Under the pieces are notes generated by a model. The model worked only from the letters and a program-made list of their open reading frames with translations. It made no database searches and had not been told where the DNA came from. This document shows positions 16,572-31,241 of a stretch of 64,000 bases of DNA, piece after piece (positions within the stretch are counted from its first letter, which is position 1; each line of letters opens with the position of its first letter). The translations under genes and the position numbers were made by a program. The stretch covers positions 1-64,000 of the forward strand of contig NZ_JAAIXY010000002.1 of assembly GCF_010894455.1 (NCBI RefSeq). The letters run 5' to 3'. The stretch comes from Myxococcus eversor (GTDB lineage: Bacteria; Myxococcota; Myxococcia; Myxococcales; Myxococcaceae).

Positions 16572-18011
16572 ATGGAGACGAAGGGGCTGCGGACGTTCCT
16601 GGAGATTCCCTACGACGAGCTGGAGGAGCGCAACCTCAAGGTGAAGGAGCAGCGCATCCAGCACGTGGCCACTGACAAGGTCCGTGAGGAGCGCATCAAG
16701 TACCTCACCGACGAGCGCAACCTGAAGGCCGTCACCGTGTGCTTCACCGACCTCGAGGGTCGGCTGCACATGCTGGACTACGACAAGAAGTTCCTGCTCA
16801 AGAGCGCCGACAACCTCACCTTCGACGGCTCCTCCATCCGCGGCTTCTCCCAGCAGTCGGAGAGCGACCTGCGGCTGAACATCGACTGGGGCTCCTTCTA
16901 CTGGCTGCCCTCCGACATCTTCGGCCCCGGCAAGGTGCTGGTGTTCAGCGAAGTGCTGGAGCGCGACGGCAGCCCGTACCACGCGGACATGCGCGGCCAG
17001 CTCAAGCGCATCACCGAGGCGCTGTACCAGAAGGACGGCACCGTCTTCCACGCCGCGCCCGAAGTCGAAGGCTTCCTCTTCAAGGGCCGCGACGCCGAGC
17101 GCCACTACCACGAGACGAGCAAGTTCGACTTCATCTCCACCGGCGGCTACTACCACTCGCTGCCCGGTGACCCGCTGCGCGCCTTCATCGACAAGGCCGC
17201 CGAGGCCCAGCGCGCCATGGGCTTCCAGAACGAGAAGGACCACCCGGAAGTGGCCCCCAGCCAGTTCGAGATGAACTTCTCGTACAGCGAGGCGCTCATC
17301 TCCGCGGACCAGATTCAGCTCTACAAGCTCCTGTGCCGCCAGGTCGCCGCGCAGATGGACACCACCGCCAGCTTCCTCCCGAAGCCGGTGACGGGCGTCA
17401 ACGGCAACGGCATGCACATGAACATGTCGCTGTCGAAGAACAACAAGAACCTGTTCTACGACAAGGCCGGCGAGGACAACCTGAGCCAGATGGGCTGGGA
17501 CTTCATCGACCGGCTGCTCACCAACGCCAACGACATCTGCCTGGTCCTCAACTCCAGCGTGAACGCGTACCGCCGGTTGGATCCGCACTACGAGGCCCCG
17601 AATCAGATCAAGGCCAGCGCCAACAACCGCGGCGCCATGGTGCGCATCCCCTATGGCAACGAGCGCTCGGCGCGCGTCGAGTGCCGCTCCGTCGCCCCGG
17701 ACGCCAACCCGTACCTGGTGCTCTACTCGCTGCTGCGCACCGGCCTGGAAGGCCCGCAGCCGCAGGAGGACGCGGAGACCAAGCGCAGCCGCACCCGCTT
17801 CCTGCCGGACAACATCTTCGACGCCATCCGCCTCTTCAAGGGCAGCTCGTTCATCGCCAACATCCTGGGTGAGAACGTGCAGTCCAAGTTCGCGGAGCTG
17901 AAGACGGCCTCGGCCGAGCGCTGCCCCAAGCAGTTGGGCGCCCGGGTGAAGACGTCCGAAATCCAGTTCCACCACGAAATCACCAACCAGTACCTCTGGA
18001 GCCAGTTCTAG
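16572..18011 (+). CDS. glnA: Glutamine synthetase, type I
   Basis: A 479-residue glutamine synthetase making glutamine from glutamate, ammonia and ATP. Visible motifs: FDGSSIRGF (substrate latch), EVEGFLF, the ammonia/glutamate site PSQFEMNFSY, the ATP site KPVTGVNGNGMHMNMSLSK, NRGAMVRIPYGNERSARVECR, and a late LFKGSSFI segment. The adenylylation-site sequence NLYDLPPE of GSI-beta is not seen, so control by GlnE is unlikely. The ATG follows GGAGG. Its TAG stop shares the palindrome CTAG with the stop of the convergent permease gene. Confidence 0.95.
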   Translation: METKGLRTFLEIPYDELEERNLKVKEQRIQHVATDKVREERIKYLTDERNLKAVTVCFTDLEGRLHMLDYDKKFLLKSADNLTFDGSSIRGFSQQSESDLRLNIDWGSFYWLPSDIFGPGKVLVFSEVLERDGSPYHADMRGQLKRITEALYQKDGTVFHAAPEVEGFLFKGRDAERHYHETSKFDFISTGGYYHSLPGDPLRAFIDKAAEAQRAMGFQNEKDHPEVAPSQFEMNFSYSEALISADQIQLYKLLCRQVAAQMDTTASFLPKPVTGVNGNGMHMNMSLSKNNKNLFYDKAGEDNLSQMGWDFIDRLLTNANDICLVLNSSVNAYRRLDPHYEAPNQIKASANNRGAMVRIPYGNERSARVECRSVAPDANPYLVLYSLLRTGLEGPQPQEDAETKRSRTRFLPDNIFDAIRLFKGSSFIANILGENVQSKFAELKTASAERCPKQLGARVKTSEIQFHHEITNQYLWSQF

Positions 18012-19294
18012 GCCCTCGGCCGGGACAGCCCCAGCAGCACCAGGCCCGCCACCACCGCGACTCCGGTGGTGGCGGCCTCCCGGAGGCTCGCGCCGAACGC
18101 CACCAGCGTCAGGCCGAGCCCCAGCGTGGGCACCGCCAACACCGCGTGCACCGGCCGCAAGCCCCGCTGACGCTTGAACGAGAGCCACGCCAGCGCCGCC
18201 GCCGTGACGCCGTACTGCATCAGCACGGCGATGCTGGAGAGCGCGAAGAGCTCCGACAGGTTCCCCAGGTTGACGAAGAGCAGCACCGCGCCCCACGTGA
18301 CGGCCAGCGCCCGCAGGGGCACGCCCCGGGGTGACATGCCCTCCAGCCCCAACAGCGACCGGCCTCCCGACGCGAGCGCGGACAGGTAGCGCGGCGTCGT
18401 CACCATCATCCCCACGCAGATGCCCAGCGCGGACACGCTGGTGCCCGCCGTCACCACTCGCGCAAGCCCCGTCCCGCCCCACACGCCCGCCGCCGAGGCG
18501 AGCGGCGCGGCGGATGACGCCAGCTCCGGCAGCGCCGCGACACACGCCCAGACGAGCGCCACGTACAACACCACCGCGCCCAACAGCGAGCCCACCGTGG
18601 CCATCGGCACGCTGCGCTCCGACGAGCGCACCTGCCCGGCAATCACCGGCACGATTTCGAAGCCCTGGTACGCGAACATCACCGTGAGCCCCGCGCGCAG
18701 CCACGCGCCGTCCGAGAGCCCCGTCGTCGGCGCCACCACCGGCCCAGTCCCCGTGGCCACGGCGAACGCGATGAGCAGCGCGGCCAGCGGCAACAGCTTG
18801 AGCACCGTGAGCGCCGTCCACGTCCGCGCGGAGACGCGGATGCCCGAGGCGACGATGGCCGCCAGCGCCGTCACCAGCGCGGAGGCCAGCACGCGCTGCC
18901 CCACCGGCCCCTCCAGCCCCAGCGACGGCGCGACGGCTTGCGACAGCCCCGCCACCACCGCGGACGTGCTCAGGAACGCGCTGACGTAGGCCACCCAGCC
19001 GACGAGGAAGGCGACGCGCTCGCCAAACGCCGCCCGCGCGAAGACGACGGGCCCGCCATCCGCGTCGAAGCGGCGACCGAGCACCGCGAAGGCCAGCGCC
19101 ACCGGAATCAGCGACAGTCCGGTGAGCGCGAAGGCGAGCACCGCGCCCATCCCCGGTGCGTGCGCGGCCACCTCCGCGGGCGCGAAGAAGATGCCCACCC
19201 CGACGATGCCGTTGACGCCCAGGGCGAGGAGCTGAAACGGACCGACCGTTCGTTCCTGGGACGACGCAGTGGAAGCGGCGAGGGGTGGGGGCAC
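18008..19294 (-). CDS. APC-superfamily amino acid permease
   Basis: A 428-residue inner-membrane transporter with about 12 hydrophobic segments. The N-terminus FQLLALGVNGIVGVGIFFAP is the substrate-binding first helix of amino acid/polyamine permeases, and FAYQGFEIVPVIAGQV the sixth. The start is GTG at 19294, with no clear ribosome site. It converges on glnA with both stop codons overlapping in CTAG, so the two genes leave no room for separate terminators. Glutamine or another amino acid could be the cargo; this is a guess from position. Confidence 0.87.
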   Translation of the reverse strand: MPPPLAASTASSQERTVGPFQLLALGVNGIVGVGIFFAPAEVAAHAPGMGAVLAFALTGLSLIPVALAFAVLGRRFDADGGPVVFARAAFGERVAFLVGWVAYVSAFLSTSAVVAGLSQAVAPSLGLEGPVGQRVLASALVTALAAIVASGIRVSARTWTALTVLKLLPLAALLIAFAVATGTGPVVAPTTGLSDGAWLRAGLTVMFAYQGFEIVPVIAGQVRSSERSVPMATVGSLLGAVVLYVALVWACVAALPELASSAAPLASAAGVWGGTGLARVVTAGTSVSALGICVGMMVTTPRYLSALASGGRSLLGLEGMSPRGVPLRALAVTWGAVLLFVNLGNLSELFALSSIAVLMQYGVTAAALAWLSFKRQRGLRPVHAVLAVPTLGLGLTLVAFGASLREAATTGVAVVAGLVLLGLSRPRA

Positions 19295-19455
19295 GGTCGG
19301 CAGTTCACTACAGGGCTGGCACCGGCACCAACTCCACCCCCCGTCCTGGCGACGCGGCGGGTCGGGCGGGAGGTCGCGATATACTCGGCGGTGGCCGGGC
19401 GTTTGGCTGGGAGTGTCGCACCGGGCTCCTTCACGCGCCCGGACAGGGAGCCAGG

Positions 19456-20976
19456 ATGCGCCGGTACGGACTGCTGATGGGGTTGCTGCTCACGGGGTGC
19501 TCCACGCTCACCCGGCCGCTCGGGGCGAACATCAACCCCGAGACTGGCGAGTTCGAGACCCCCGTCGAGGAGACGGTGTACCTGGTGCCCGTCGAGGACG
19601 CGATGATGACGGCGCGGCGCATCCTGGAGTCGGAGCGCTACGACGTGCTGGAGAAGGACGGCGGGCTGGAGCTGTTCTCCTCCGCGCACGAGCCGGGGAG
19701 GAACCAGCAGAACCTGCGCACCGTCGAGCGCTACTACGTCAAGGGCGAGCGACTGGGGCCTCGCAAGACGCTCGTCCGCGTCTTCCGCCTCCGCTACAAC
19801 GAGATGGAGAACGTCGTCGAGCAGGGACCGCGCGTGGCGGGCTCGCTGAACAAGGACCTGCTCTCCGACCAGAACTCCAACCCCCTGGATGCGCGGCTGG
19901 AGGCCTTCCGGACGGAGACCAACGCCCAGGGCCACCGCCAGCAGGTGGCGCTCGCGGACCCGTTCCCGAGCGCCCCGGGCATGGAGCGCTTCCGGATGGT
20001 GCACGGCGTGCGCGATTTGGGCATCGAGCGCCAGTTGCTGGAGCGACTGGAGATGGTGCCCGCGCTGGAGCTGGTGGGCGGCAACGCGCCCGTGCCCATG
20101 CGCTCGATGATGATGGAGGGCTGGGGTGAGCAGGGCGAGGCGGGCACCGTCAACGCGGCGGAGTGCGGCGCGCCCGTCGATGGCGCGAGCCCCCTGCTGA
20201 CCGCGGGACAGGTGCTGTTCGTCGCCGACCCGCTGGGCACCCAGGAGGTGCCGTCCATGGCGCTGCGGATGCTGTGCGAGGCCACCGCCCAGGGGCTGCC
20301 GGCGACGCTGGCCCTGTCGGTGCCCGCCTCCGAGCAGCCGCTCCTGGAGCGCTACCTCGCCAGCGAGGGCAAGTCCGAGGACGCGCAGGAGCTCTTGTCG
20401 GAGAGCGCCTTCTGGCGCCGCGTATACCAGGACGGGCGCAGCAGCCGCGCCATGCTGTGGCTCGTCGAGCAGGTGCGCCGCCTGCGCGCCTCCGGCAAGG
20501 ACGTGGCCCTGGCCGCGATTGACGGAGAGAAGGTCCAGGGCAACGAGCGCGAGGCGCTGATGGCCAAGAACCTGCTCGCCTTCCAGTCCAAGCGCCCCCA
20601 GTCGTGGACGCTGGTGCTCACCGGCAGCGTGCATGCGCGCACCGCGAAGGTCGGCTGGGACGGTGACTTCGAGCCGATGGGCGCGCGCGTGTTCCGCGCC
20701 CTGCCCAGTTCCGTGCGTGCCCTGGATGTCGGCTTCAAGCGCGGCACCCAGTTCTCCTGCCGCTACAGCGTCTGGGAGGACGTGGAGTGCAACGTCTTCG
20801 CCATCAGCCCGACGAACGAGGCGCTGCAGCTCTCCAAGGTGAACCCGGGCGTCCAGCTCTTCGGCGAGACGCGGCCGGACGGCTTCCACGGGCGGCTGTA
20901 CCTGGGCGCGCTGAACGCCTCGCCTCCGGCGCTCCAGTCGCAGAGCCAGGTCGCGCTGCGCTCCACGGCGAAGTAG
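19456..20976 (+). CDS. Lipoprotein, possibly ChaN/TIKI-like
   Basis: A 506-residue protein with lipoprotein signal MRRYGLLMGLLLTGC (C15). The N-terminal 180 residues hold a mixed alpha/beta region (YLVPVEDAMMTARRIL, GLELFSSAHEP) and the second half resembles the EreA/ChaN/TIKI superfamily: LPATLALSVPASEQPLLERYL, DVALAAIDG, REALMAKNLLAF and SWTLVLTGSVHART. Known members bind haem or act as metallohydrolases; the function here is unknown. The ATG at 19456 follows GGGAGCCAGG. A strong terminator follows at 21006. Confidence 0.65.
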   Translation: MRRYGLLMGLLLTGCSTLTRPLGANINPETGEFETPVEETVYLVPVEDAMMTARRILESERYDVLEKDGGLELFSSAHEPGRNQQNLRTVERYYVKGERLGPRKTLVRVFRLRYNEMENVVEQGPRVAGSLNKDLLSDQNSNPLDARLEAFRTETNAQGHRQQVALADPFPSAPGMERFRMVHGVRDLGIERQLLERLEMVPALELVGGNAPVPMRSMMMEGWGEQGEAGTVNAAECGAPVDGASPLLTAGQVLFVADPLGTQEVPSMALRMLCEATAQGLPATLALSVPASEQPLLERYLASEGKSEDAQELLSESAFWRRVYQDGRSSRAMLWLVEQVRRLRASGKDVALAAIDGEKVQGNEREALMAKNLLAFQSKRPQSWTLVLTGSVHARTAKVGWDGDFEPMGARVFRALPSSVRALDVGFKRGTQFSCRYSVWEDVECNVFAISPTNEALQLSKVNPGVQLFGETRPDGFHGRLYLGALNASPPALQSQSQVALRSTAK

Positions 20977-21005
20977 CCCGTAAGTCAACCTGAGTCGAGA
21001 GGTCC

Positions 21006-21040
21006 GAAGCCCCGGCGCCCGTCACTTGGGCCGGGGCTTC
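21006..21040 (+). terminator. Terminator hairpin after the lipoprotein gene
   Basis: GAAGCCCCGGC (21006-21016) and GCCGGGGCTTC (21030-21040) form a perfect 11-bp GC-rich stem with a 13-nt loop, 30 bp after the stop at 20976. The following bases GTCATGTCC give only a short T content, usual for high-GC terminators. Confidence 0.75.
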
Positions 21041-21053
21041 GTCATGTCCACCC

Positions 21054-21121
21054 CGGCAAGGTTCGCCGGGGACGGCAAGCGTTGCCGTTCCGGAAACCGC
21101 GCCGCGCGGCAACTCCTGCCG
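21054..21121. promoter_or_regulatory. Cluster of CGGCAA-N3-TTGCCG palindromes (locus A)
   Basis: Three copies of one palindrome: CGGCAAGGTTCGCCG (21054-21068, one mismatch), CGGCAAGCGTTGCCG (21073-21087, perfect) and CGGCAACTCCTGCCG (21107-21121, one mismatch). They lie after the terminator and upstream of the secreted protein gene at 21260. The same element occurs in tandem upstream of the lipoprotein gene at 28639. Probably a protein-binding site or structured leader. Confidence 0.5.
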
Positions 21122-21259
21122 GAGTGGCGAGCGCCTTCGCCCGGGAGGCGGACCGCGAGGCGCTGGCATCCTCGTTGCTCTTCCCTGTCCCAAGCACGCC
21201 GCCCGGGTTTGCGCATGACGCGACATCTCGAGGGCGGCGCGCACGACAAGGAAAACCCC

Positions 21260-21751
21260 ATGATGAAGAACACGTTCAAGAAGTCGGTGGCGGCGCTCGC
21301 GCTGCTCGGTGCGCTGCCTTCCGTCGCAGGTCCGGCGACGTACGCGGGCGCGCTGTGCACGTCCGTGTCGGGCTTCAGCGCCCCCAGCATCTTCCGCAGC
21401 GGCCGGCTCATCAACCAGACCGGCGCCGCGCTCGAGGTCGTCTGCCCCGTGCAGCGCAACGTCAACACCGTGGGCTTCAACGAGACCGTCTCCCTGCTCA
21501 TCACCGCGAGAGATCCGCACCTCACCGAGAACGTCTGCTGCACCGCGACGGTGACGGAGCCCGACGGTACGGCCATCGCCGCTGACTCCGGCTGTACCTC
21601 CGGCGCCGATACCGCCAACCCCAAGAGCATCAGCCTGAGCATCCCGGCGACGTTCGCGTCCGTGAACGGCTTCATCGCGCTGCGCTGCGAGCTGCCGGCG
21701 CCGTACTCCGGCTACAACTCCGCGCTCTCCAGCTTCTACATCTCGGAGTAG
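21260..21751 (+). CDS. Small secreted Cys-containing protein
   Basis: A 163-residue exported protein not assigned to a named family. The signal peptide MMKNTFKKSVAALALLGALPSVAG is followed by a beta-rich mature part with six or seven cysteines (ALCTSVSG, VVCPVQRN, VCCTATV, SGCTSG, LRCELP), probably disulphide-bonded. Two adjacent ATG codons are possible starts; GGAAAA precedes them. Similar small secreted proteins occur in many copies in myxobacteria. It is followed 5 bp later by the next gene, so the two may share a transcript. Confidence 0.75.
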   Translation: MMKNTFKKSVAALALLGALPSVAGPATYAGALCTSVSGFSAPSIFRSGRLINQTGAALEVVCPVQRNVNTVGFNETVSLLITARDPHLTENVCCTATVTEPDGTAIAADSGCTSGADTANPKSISLSIPATFASVNGFIALRCELPAPYSGYNSALSSFYISE

Positions 21752-21756
21752 CCGCC

Positions 21757-22434
21757 ATGTCCAAGGTCCGCTGGGGAGTCCTGGGGTTGGCCGGAGCCGC
21801 CGTGGCCGCCGCCGGAGCGTGGAGTCTGAGGGGGGACGCGCCGACGCCGGGCGTGCCGACGACGACCGTCTCGGAGGTCCGCGCCGGGCCTCCAGCGGAC
21901 CTGGAGCAGGAAGTGCGCGCGCTGCGCGCGGAGCTGGAGGCCCTGCGTCGCAATCAGGGCCGCCTGGAGCAGCAGCCCCACACCTCGCCGATGCAACCGG
22001 TGGAGGGGGCCACGGCGAAGGACGCCGAGGACCCCGGCCCCGCGCGGGATGAGGAAGTCGTTCGGGCGGCGCGAGAGCAGCAGCGCCAGGAGCGTGTCGT
22101 CGAACTGGAGGCGGAGCTGGAGCTCGCCGCGAACACGGAGCCTCGGGACGCGCAGTGGGCGGCCCCCACCGAGTCGCTCGTCACCCAATCCTTCCAGGGC
22201 CCGGACTTCGTGGGCTCGCGGCTGGCGCGAATCGAGTGCCGCACGCACCTGTGCACGCTGGAGGTGGAGCACGATGACGGCGACGCCCAGGCGGAGCTGC
22301 TCACCTCGCTCCTGCGCGTGAAGGGCCTGCGCGGACAGGCCGTGGTGCGTCCCCGGAACGAAGGGGGACGTCGGACCTCGCGCGTCTACCTCTCGCGGGC
22401 CGGAGAACGCCTGCCCATGACGCTGCGCAAGTGA
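21757..22434 (+). CDS. Signal-anchored hypothetical protein with coiled coil
   Basis: A 225-residue protein starting MSKVRWGVLGLAGAAVAAAGAW, a single N-terminal signal or anchor. Residues 45-75 (DLEQEVRALRAELEALRRNQGRL split by leucines) and about 95-125 form coiled coils. The C-terminal 90 residues (SQFQGPDFVGS-like FVGSRLARIECRTHLCTLEVEHD, with two cysteines) look like a small folded domain. Similar membrane-anchored 'RIEC...CxxEV' proteins are common in myxobacteria; no function is known. It starts 5 bp after the preceding stop. Confidence 0.7.
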   Translation: MSKVRWGVLGLAGAAVAAAGAWSLRGDAPTPGVPTTTVSEVRAGPPADLEQEVRALRAELEALRRNQGRLEQQPHTSPMQPVEGATAKDAEDPGPARDEEVVRAAREQQRQERVVELEAELELAANTEPRDAQWAAPTESLVTQSFQGPDFVGSRLARIECRTHLCTLEVEHDDGDAQAELLTSLLRVKGLRGQAVVRPRNEGGRRTSRVYLSRAGERLPMTLRK

Positions 22435-22511
22435 GCATCCTCCGCTCGGGGCCCAGGCGGCTTTTTTCCAGGGTACCCCTGGGTTGCCCGATTCGGCGCG
22501 AGCGTGCCAGC

Positions 22512-28468
<5,957 letters not shown>

Positions 28469-28470
28469 CG

Positions 28471-28505
28471 CGGCAACCCAAGCCGGACCCCGGCAACCCT
28501 TGCCG
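28471..28505. promoter_or_regulatory. Tandem CGGCAA-N3-TTGCCG palindromes (locus B)
   Basis: CGGCAACCCAAGCCG (28471-28485, imperfect) and CGGCAACCCTTGCCG (28491-28505, perfect; stem extends by one more pair) lie 20 bp apart, directly after the kinase stop and 134 bp before the lipoprotein gene at 28639. The arrangement mirrors locus A at 21054-21121. Confidence 0.5.
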
Positions 28506-28638
28506 GCCGGAACCGCCGGCTTCCGCTGCTTCGCGGGGCCCCGTCCACCCTCTACCCGAGGTGTGCGCGGACGTGCCCATGGCATACGAGATGCTCTACA
28601 GGCGCCCATCTGGATTGAACGAAACCGAGGCCCCTCAC

Positions 28639-30135
28639 ATGAGCGCCATCTCGAAATTGTTGTCATTGAATCTCTGTCTTTGTCTCCTCGCCGCATGCGG
28701 GCCCCTGGCCCCCGAGGACGCGACGTCTCCCCTGGAGTCCCAGGCGTTCTCCGCTGGAAACGACGACTCCCACTCCCAGGGCACCCAGCTCCACGGTTCG
28801 CACATCCCGTCCGTCTCGTACACGGGGGCCTCCGTGATGCACGACGGCGTCCGCCGCGCCGCGACGCTGCGAATCTTCCAGGGTGAGCTGTTCGCCCGAA
28901 TCCCCCTGTCGGTGACGGGCATCACGCCCAGCCTCGCCCCATGCGTCACGCGTGGAACGGGACCCGAGCGAAGCTGTGGCTTCACCGTGGCGGGCCAGGG
29001 CATCTGTTCGCCGAACGCGCTGGTCACCGTCTCCAGTGGTGAGTGCGCGGGCACACAGGGGAGCTGCACGGGCCGCCCCATCCTGCGCGTCTGCTCGGGA
29101 GAGAAGCCCTGTGAGTTCGAGCGAACCGGCTACCTGGGCACGGACGTGGGCTCGGCGGGGCCCGACCTCCAGTGCAGCCTCACCTCGAGCTGTCCCTCCG
29201 TGAGGTTCACCTGCCCCTCGAGCGGCATCTTCACCGTGCTGACCGGGCCCTATTCGACGACCCAGACAGCGAGCGTGGCGGCGCGCGCCACCTCCGGCCG
29301 CTTCCCGGTGACGTACAAGGACCTGCGCGGCGAGCAGCTCATCGGCGCGCGGATGCTGAGCTCGTCACCGTCCGGCTACGGCACCGTCATCGAGGTCAAG
29401 GACGCGACCAACGCGGCCAACGTCGTCATCCCCGAGTCCCCTGGCATCTGGGACGCCAGCGGCGACACCTTCCTCTATCGCCTGCAGATTCGGCCCAACA
29501 CCGGGCCGACCGTGGACCTGTGCACGACGGGCGCCGACCCCGCCGTGGGCTGGGCCTGGACAGTGCCCCTGGAGGGCTCCTTCTCGAAGGCGGGCGACCG
29601 CGAGGAGAGCACCCAGATCTTCACGCTCGCGTGCGACCCGGGCGTGCTCGCCAAGTGCTACCGCTGGGGTTACAAGCCGTGGCTGGATGGCGCCAGCCCG
29701 GGCGCGGTGACGAAGGCCCACTGGGCCTGCACCCGCATGGCCCGCGCCGACTACTGCGGCGGTGGCGCGTCCTTCACCCAGGACGGCACCCTCATCCAGC
29801 CGTGGGACTCGCTGGCGCCGAACATCATCCCCCCTCCCACCCAGGGCTCGGGCCCGGCGGGCATGCAGTTCGAGGCGGGCTGGGACACCAGCGGCCCGGC
29901 GTGTCTGAGCCACTGGCGCTGGAAGCACCTGCAGGCCGGCTGCGTGACGTTGCAGAAGCCCATCGAGGACGCCAACGGCCACGTCATCAACGACTGCAGG
30001 GACCCGCACAACGTCTCGACCGCCTTCAAGTGCTCGCCCATCTGCGACAACGCCCAGGAGGCCAAGCAGCTCTTCAAGAGCGTCGTCTTCAACAACTCCA
30101 TCGCCAACGAGCAACTCACCAGGCCCCAGCCCTGA
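28639..30135 (+). CDS. ADYC-domain lipoprotein
   Basis: A 498-residue lipoprotein: MSAISKLLSLNLCLCLLAAC ends with the lipobox cysteine. The C-terminal half contains KCYRWGYKPWLDG and CTRMARADYCGGGASFTQDG, which define the ADYC domain found mainly in myxobacterial surface proteins; the function is unknown. Many paired cysteines suggest a disulphide-rich extracytoplasmic protein. The ATG at 28639 gives the signal peptide; earlier in-frame codons were rejected because they lie within the kinase gene or its spacer. The palindrome cluster upstream may control it. Confidence 0.82.
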   Translation: MSAISKLLSLNLCLCLLAACGPLAPEDATSPLESQAFSAGNDDSHSQGTQLHGSHIPSVSYTGASVMHDGVRRAATLRIFQGELFARIPLSVTGITPSLAPCVTRGTGPERSCGFTVAGQGICSPNALVTVSSGECAGTQGSCTGRPILRVCSGEKPCEFERTGYLGTDVGSAGPDLQCSLTSSCPSVRFTCPSSGIFTVLTGPYSTTQTASVAARATSGRFPVTYKDLRGEQLIGARMLSSSPSGYGTVIEVKDATNAANVVIPESPGIWDASGDTFLYRLQIRPNTGPTVDLCTTGADPAVGWAWTVPLEGSFSKAGDREESTQIFTLACDPGVLAKCYRWGYKPWLDGASPGAVTKAHWACTRMARADYCGGGASFTQDGTLIQPWDSLAPNIIPPPTQGSGPAGMQFEAGWDTSGPACLSHWRWKHLQAGCVTLQKPIEDANGHVINDCRDPHNVSTAFKCSPICDNAQEAKQLFKSVVFNNSIANEQLTRPQP

Positions 30136-30167
30136 GCTAGCCTCCCGGGCCGCGAGGAGGACGCGGC

Positions 30168-31241
30168 ATGATGACGGGAGCCATCTGGCTGGCGACGCTG
30201 TTGTCGCTGGGGAGCGCGGGCATGAAGTGGGAGCCCCAGGACAGCCACACCACCGTGCGCCTGCGAGGCGTCAGCGCCGTCGACGCACGCGTGGGCTGGG
30301 CCAGCGGGGACAAGGGGACCTTCGTCCGGACGACGGACGGAGGCGTGACGTGGAAGGCGGGCACGGTGCCCGGCGCTGAAGGCCTGGACTTCCGCGACGT
30401 GGATGCCTTCAGCGACACCACCGCGTATCTGCTCTCCATCGGCGAGGGCGACAAGTCCCGCATCTACAAGACGGTGGACGGCGGCGAGCACTGGACGCTC
30501 CAGTTCACCAGCTCGACGCCCGGCGCGTTCTTCGACGGGATGGCCTTCTGGGACGAGCAGCAGGGCCTCGCCTTCAGCGACCCGGTGGAGGGCCGCTTCC
30601 TCGTCATCGCCACTTCCGACGGCGGCGCCACCTGGGCTCCGCTTCCCGCTGAAGCGTTTCCGCCCGCGCTCCCCGGCGAGGCGGGCTTCGCGGCCAGCGG
30701 CACCAGCATCGCCGTGCGAGCCCCGAGGCAGGCGTGGTTCGGCCTGGGCGGCGCGGCGGCGCGCGTGCTCCGCACGACGGACGGAGGCAAGTCGTGGAGC
30801 GTCGCGACGACGCCCCTGGCCACCGGCGACGGCGGCGGCGTCTTCTCGCTGCTCTTCTGGAGCGACACCGACGGCATCGCCGTGGGCGGCAACCACCAGC
30901 GTCACGATGACGCCACCGGCAACCTGGCCCTCACGCGGGACGGGGGCAAGACGTGGAGCGTGCCCCCAGGCGCGAGGCCCGCGGGCTACCGCTCCTGCGT
31001 CGCGCGGTTGCCAGGAGCGCCGGGGCCCACGCTCGTCACCGTGGGGCCGTCCGGCTCGGAGCTGTCCGTGGACGGCGCGAAGCACTGGACGTCGCTGGGC
31101 ACCCCGGGCTTCCACGCCGTGTCCGCATCGCCCACGGGCAAGCGCGTGTGGGCTGTCGGAGACGCGGGCCGCATCGCGACGCTCCAGCGGGCGCCCGCGC
31201 CTAGTCCTCCAGCACCTTCGCCCAGTCGTCCTCGGCGCTGA
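30168..31241 (+). CDS. YCF48/BNR-like beta-propeller protein, exported
   Basis: A 357-residue protein with a short N-terminal signal (MMTGAIWLATLLSLGSAG) and repeated Asp-box motifs: TTDGGVTWKAG, TVDGGEHWTLQ, TSDGGATWAPL, TTDGGKSWSV, TRDGGKTWSV and SVDGAKHWTSL, with WAVGDAGRIA near the end. This is the YCF48-like/BNR-repeat seven-blade propeller fold, used for photosystem assembly in cyanobacteria and for unknown surface roles elsewhere. The last 41 bases overlap the end of the convergent carH gene; the final Pro/Arg-rich residues are therefore shared sequence. Confidence 0.85.
   Translation: MMTGAIWLATLLSLGSAGMKWEPQDSHTTVRLRGVSAVDARVGWASGDKGTFVRTTDGGVTWKAGTVPGAEGLDFRDVDAFSDTTAYLLSIGEGDKSRIYKTVDGGEHWTLQFTSSTPGAFFDGMAFWDEQQGLAFSDPVEGRFLVIATSDGGATWAPLPAEAFPPALPGEAGFAASGTSIAVRAPRQAWFGLGGAAARVLRTTDGGKSWSVATTPLATGDGGGVFSLLFWSDTDGIAVGGNHQRHDDATGNLALTRDGGKTWSVPPGARPAGYRSCVARLPGAPGPTLVTVGPSGSELSVDGAKHWTSLGTPGFHAVSASPTGKRVWAVGDAGRIATLQRAPAPSPPAPSPSRPRR

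Noticed and set aside
16548-18821. Long - strand open frame opposite glnA
   Set aside because: Shadow frame produced by high-GC codon bias; glnA has full family conservation and the antisense protein has none.
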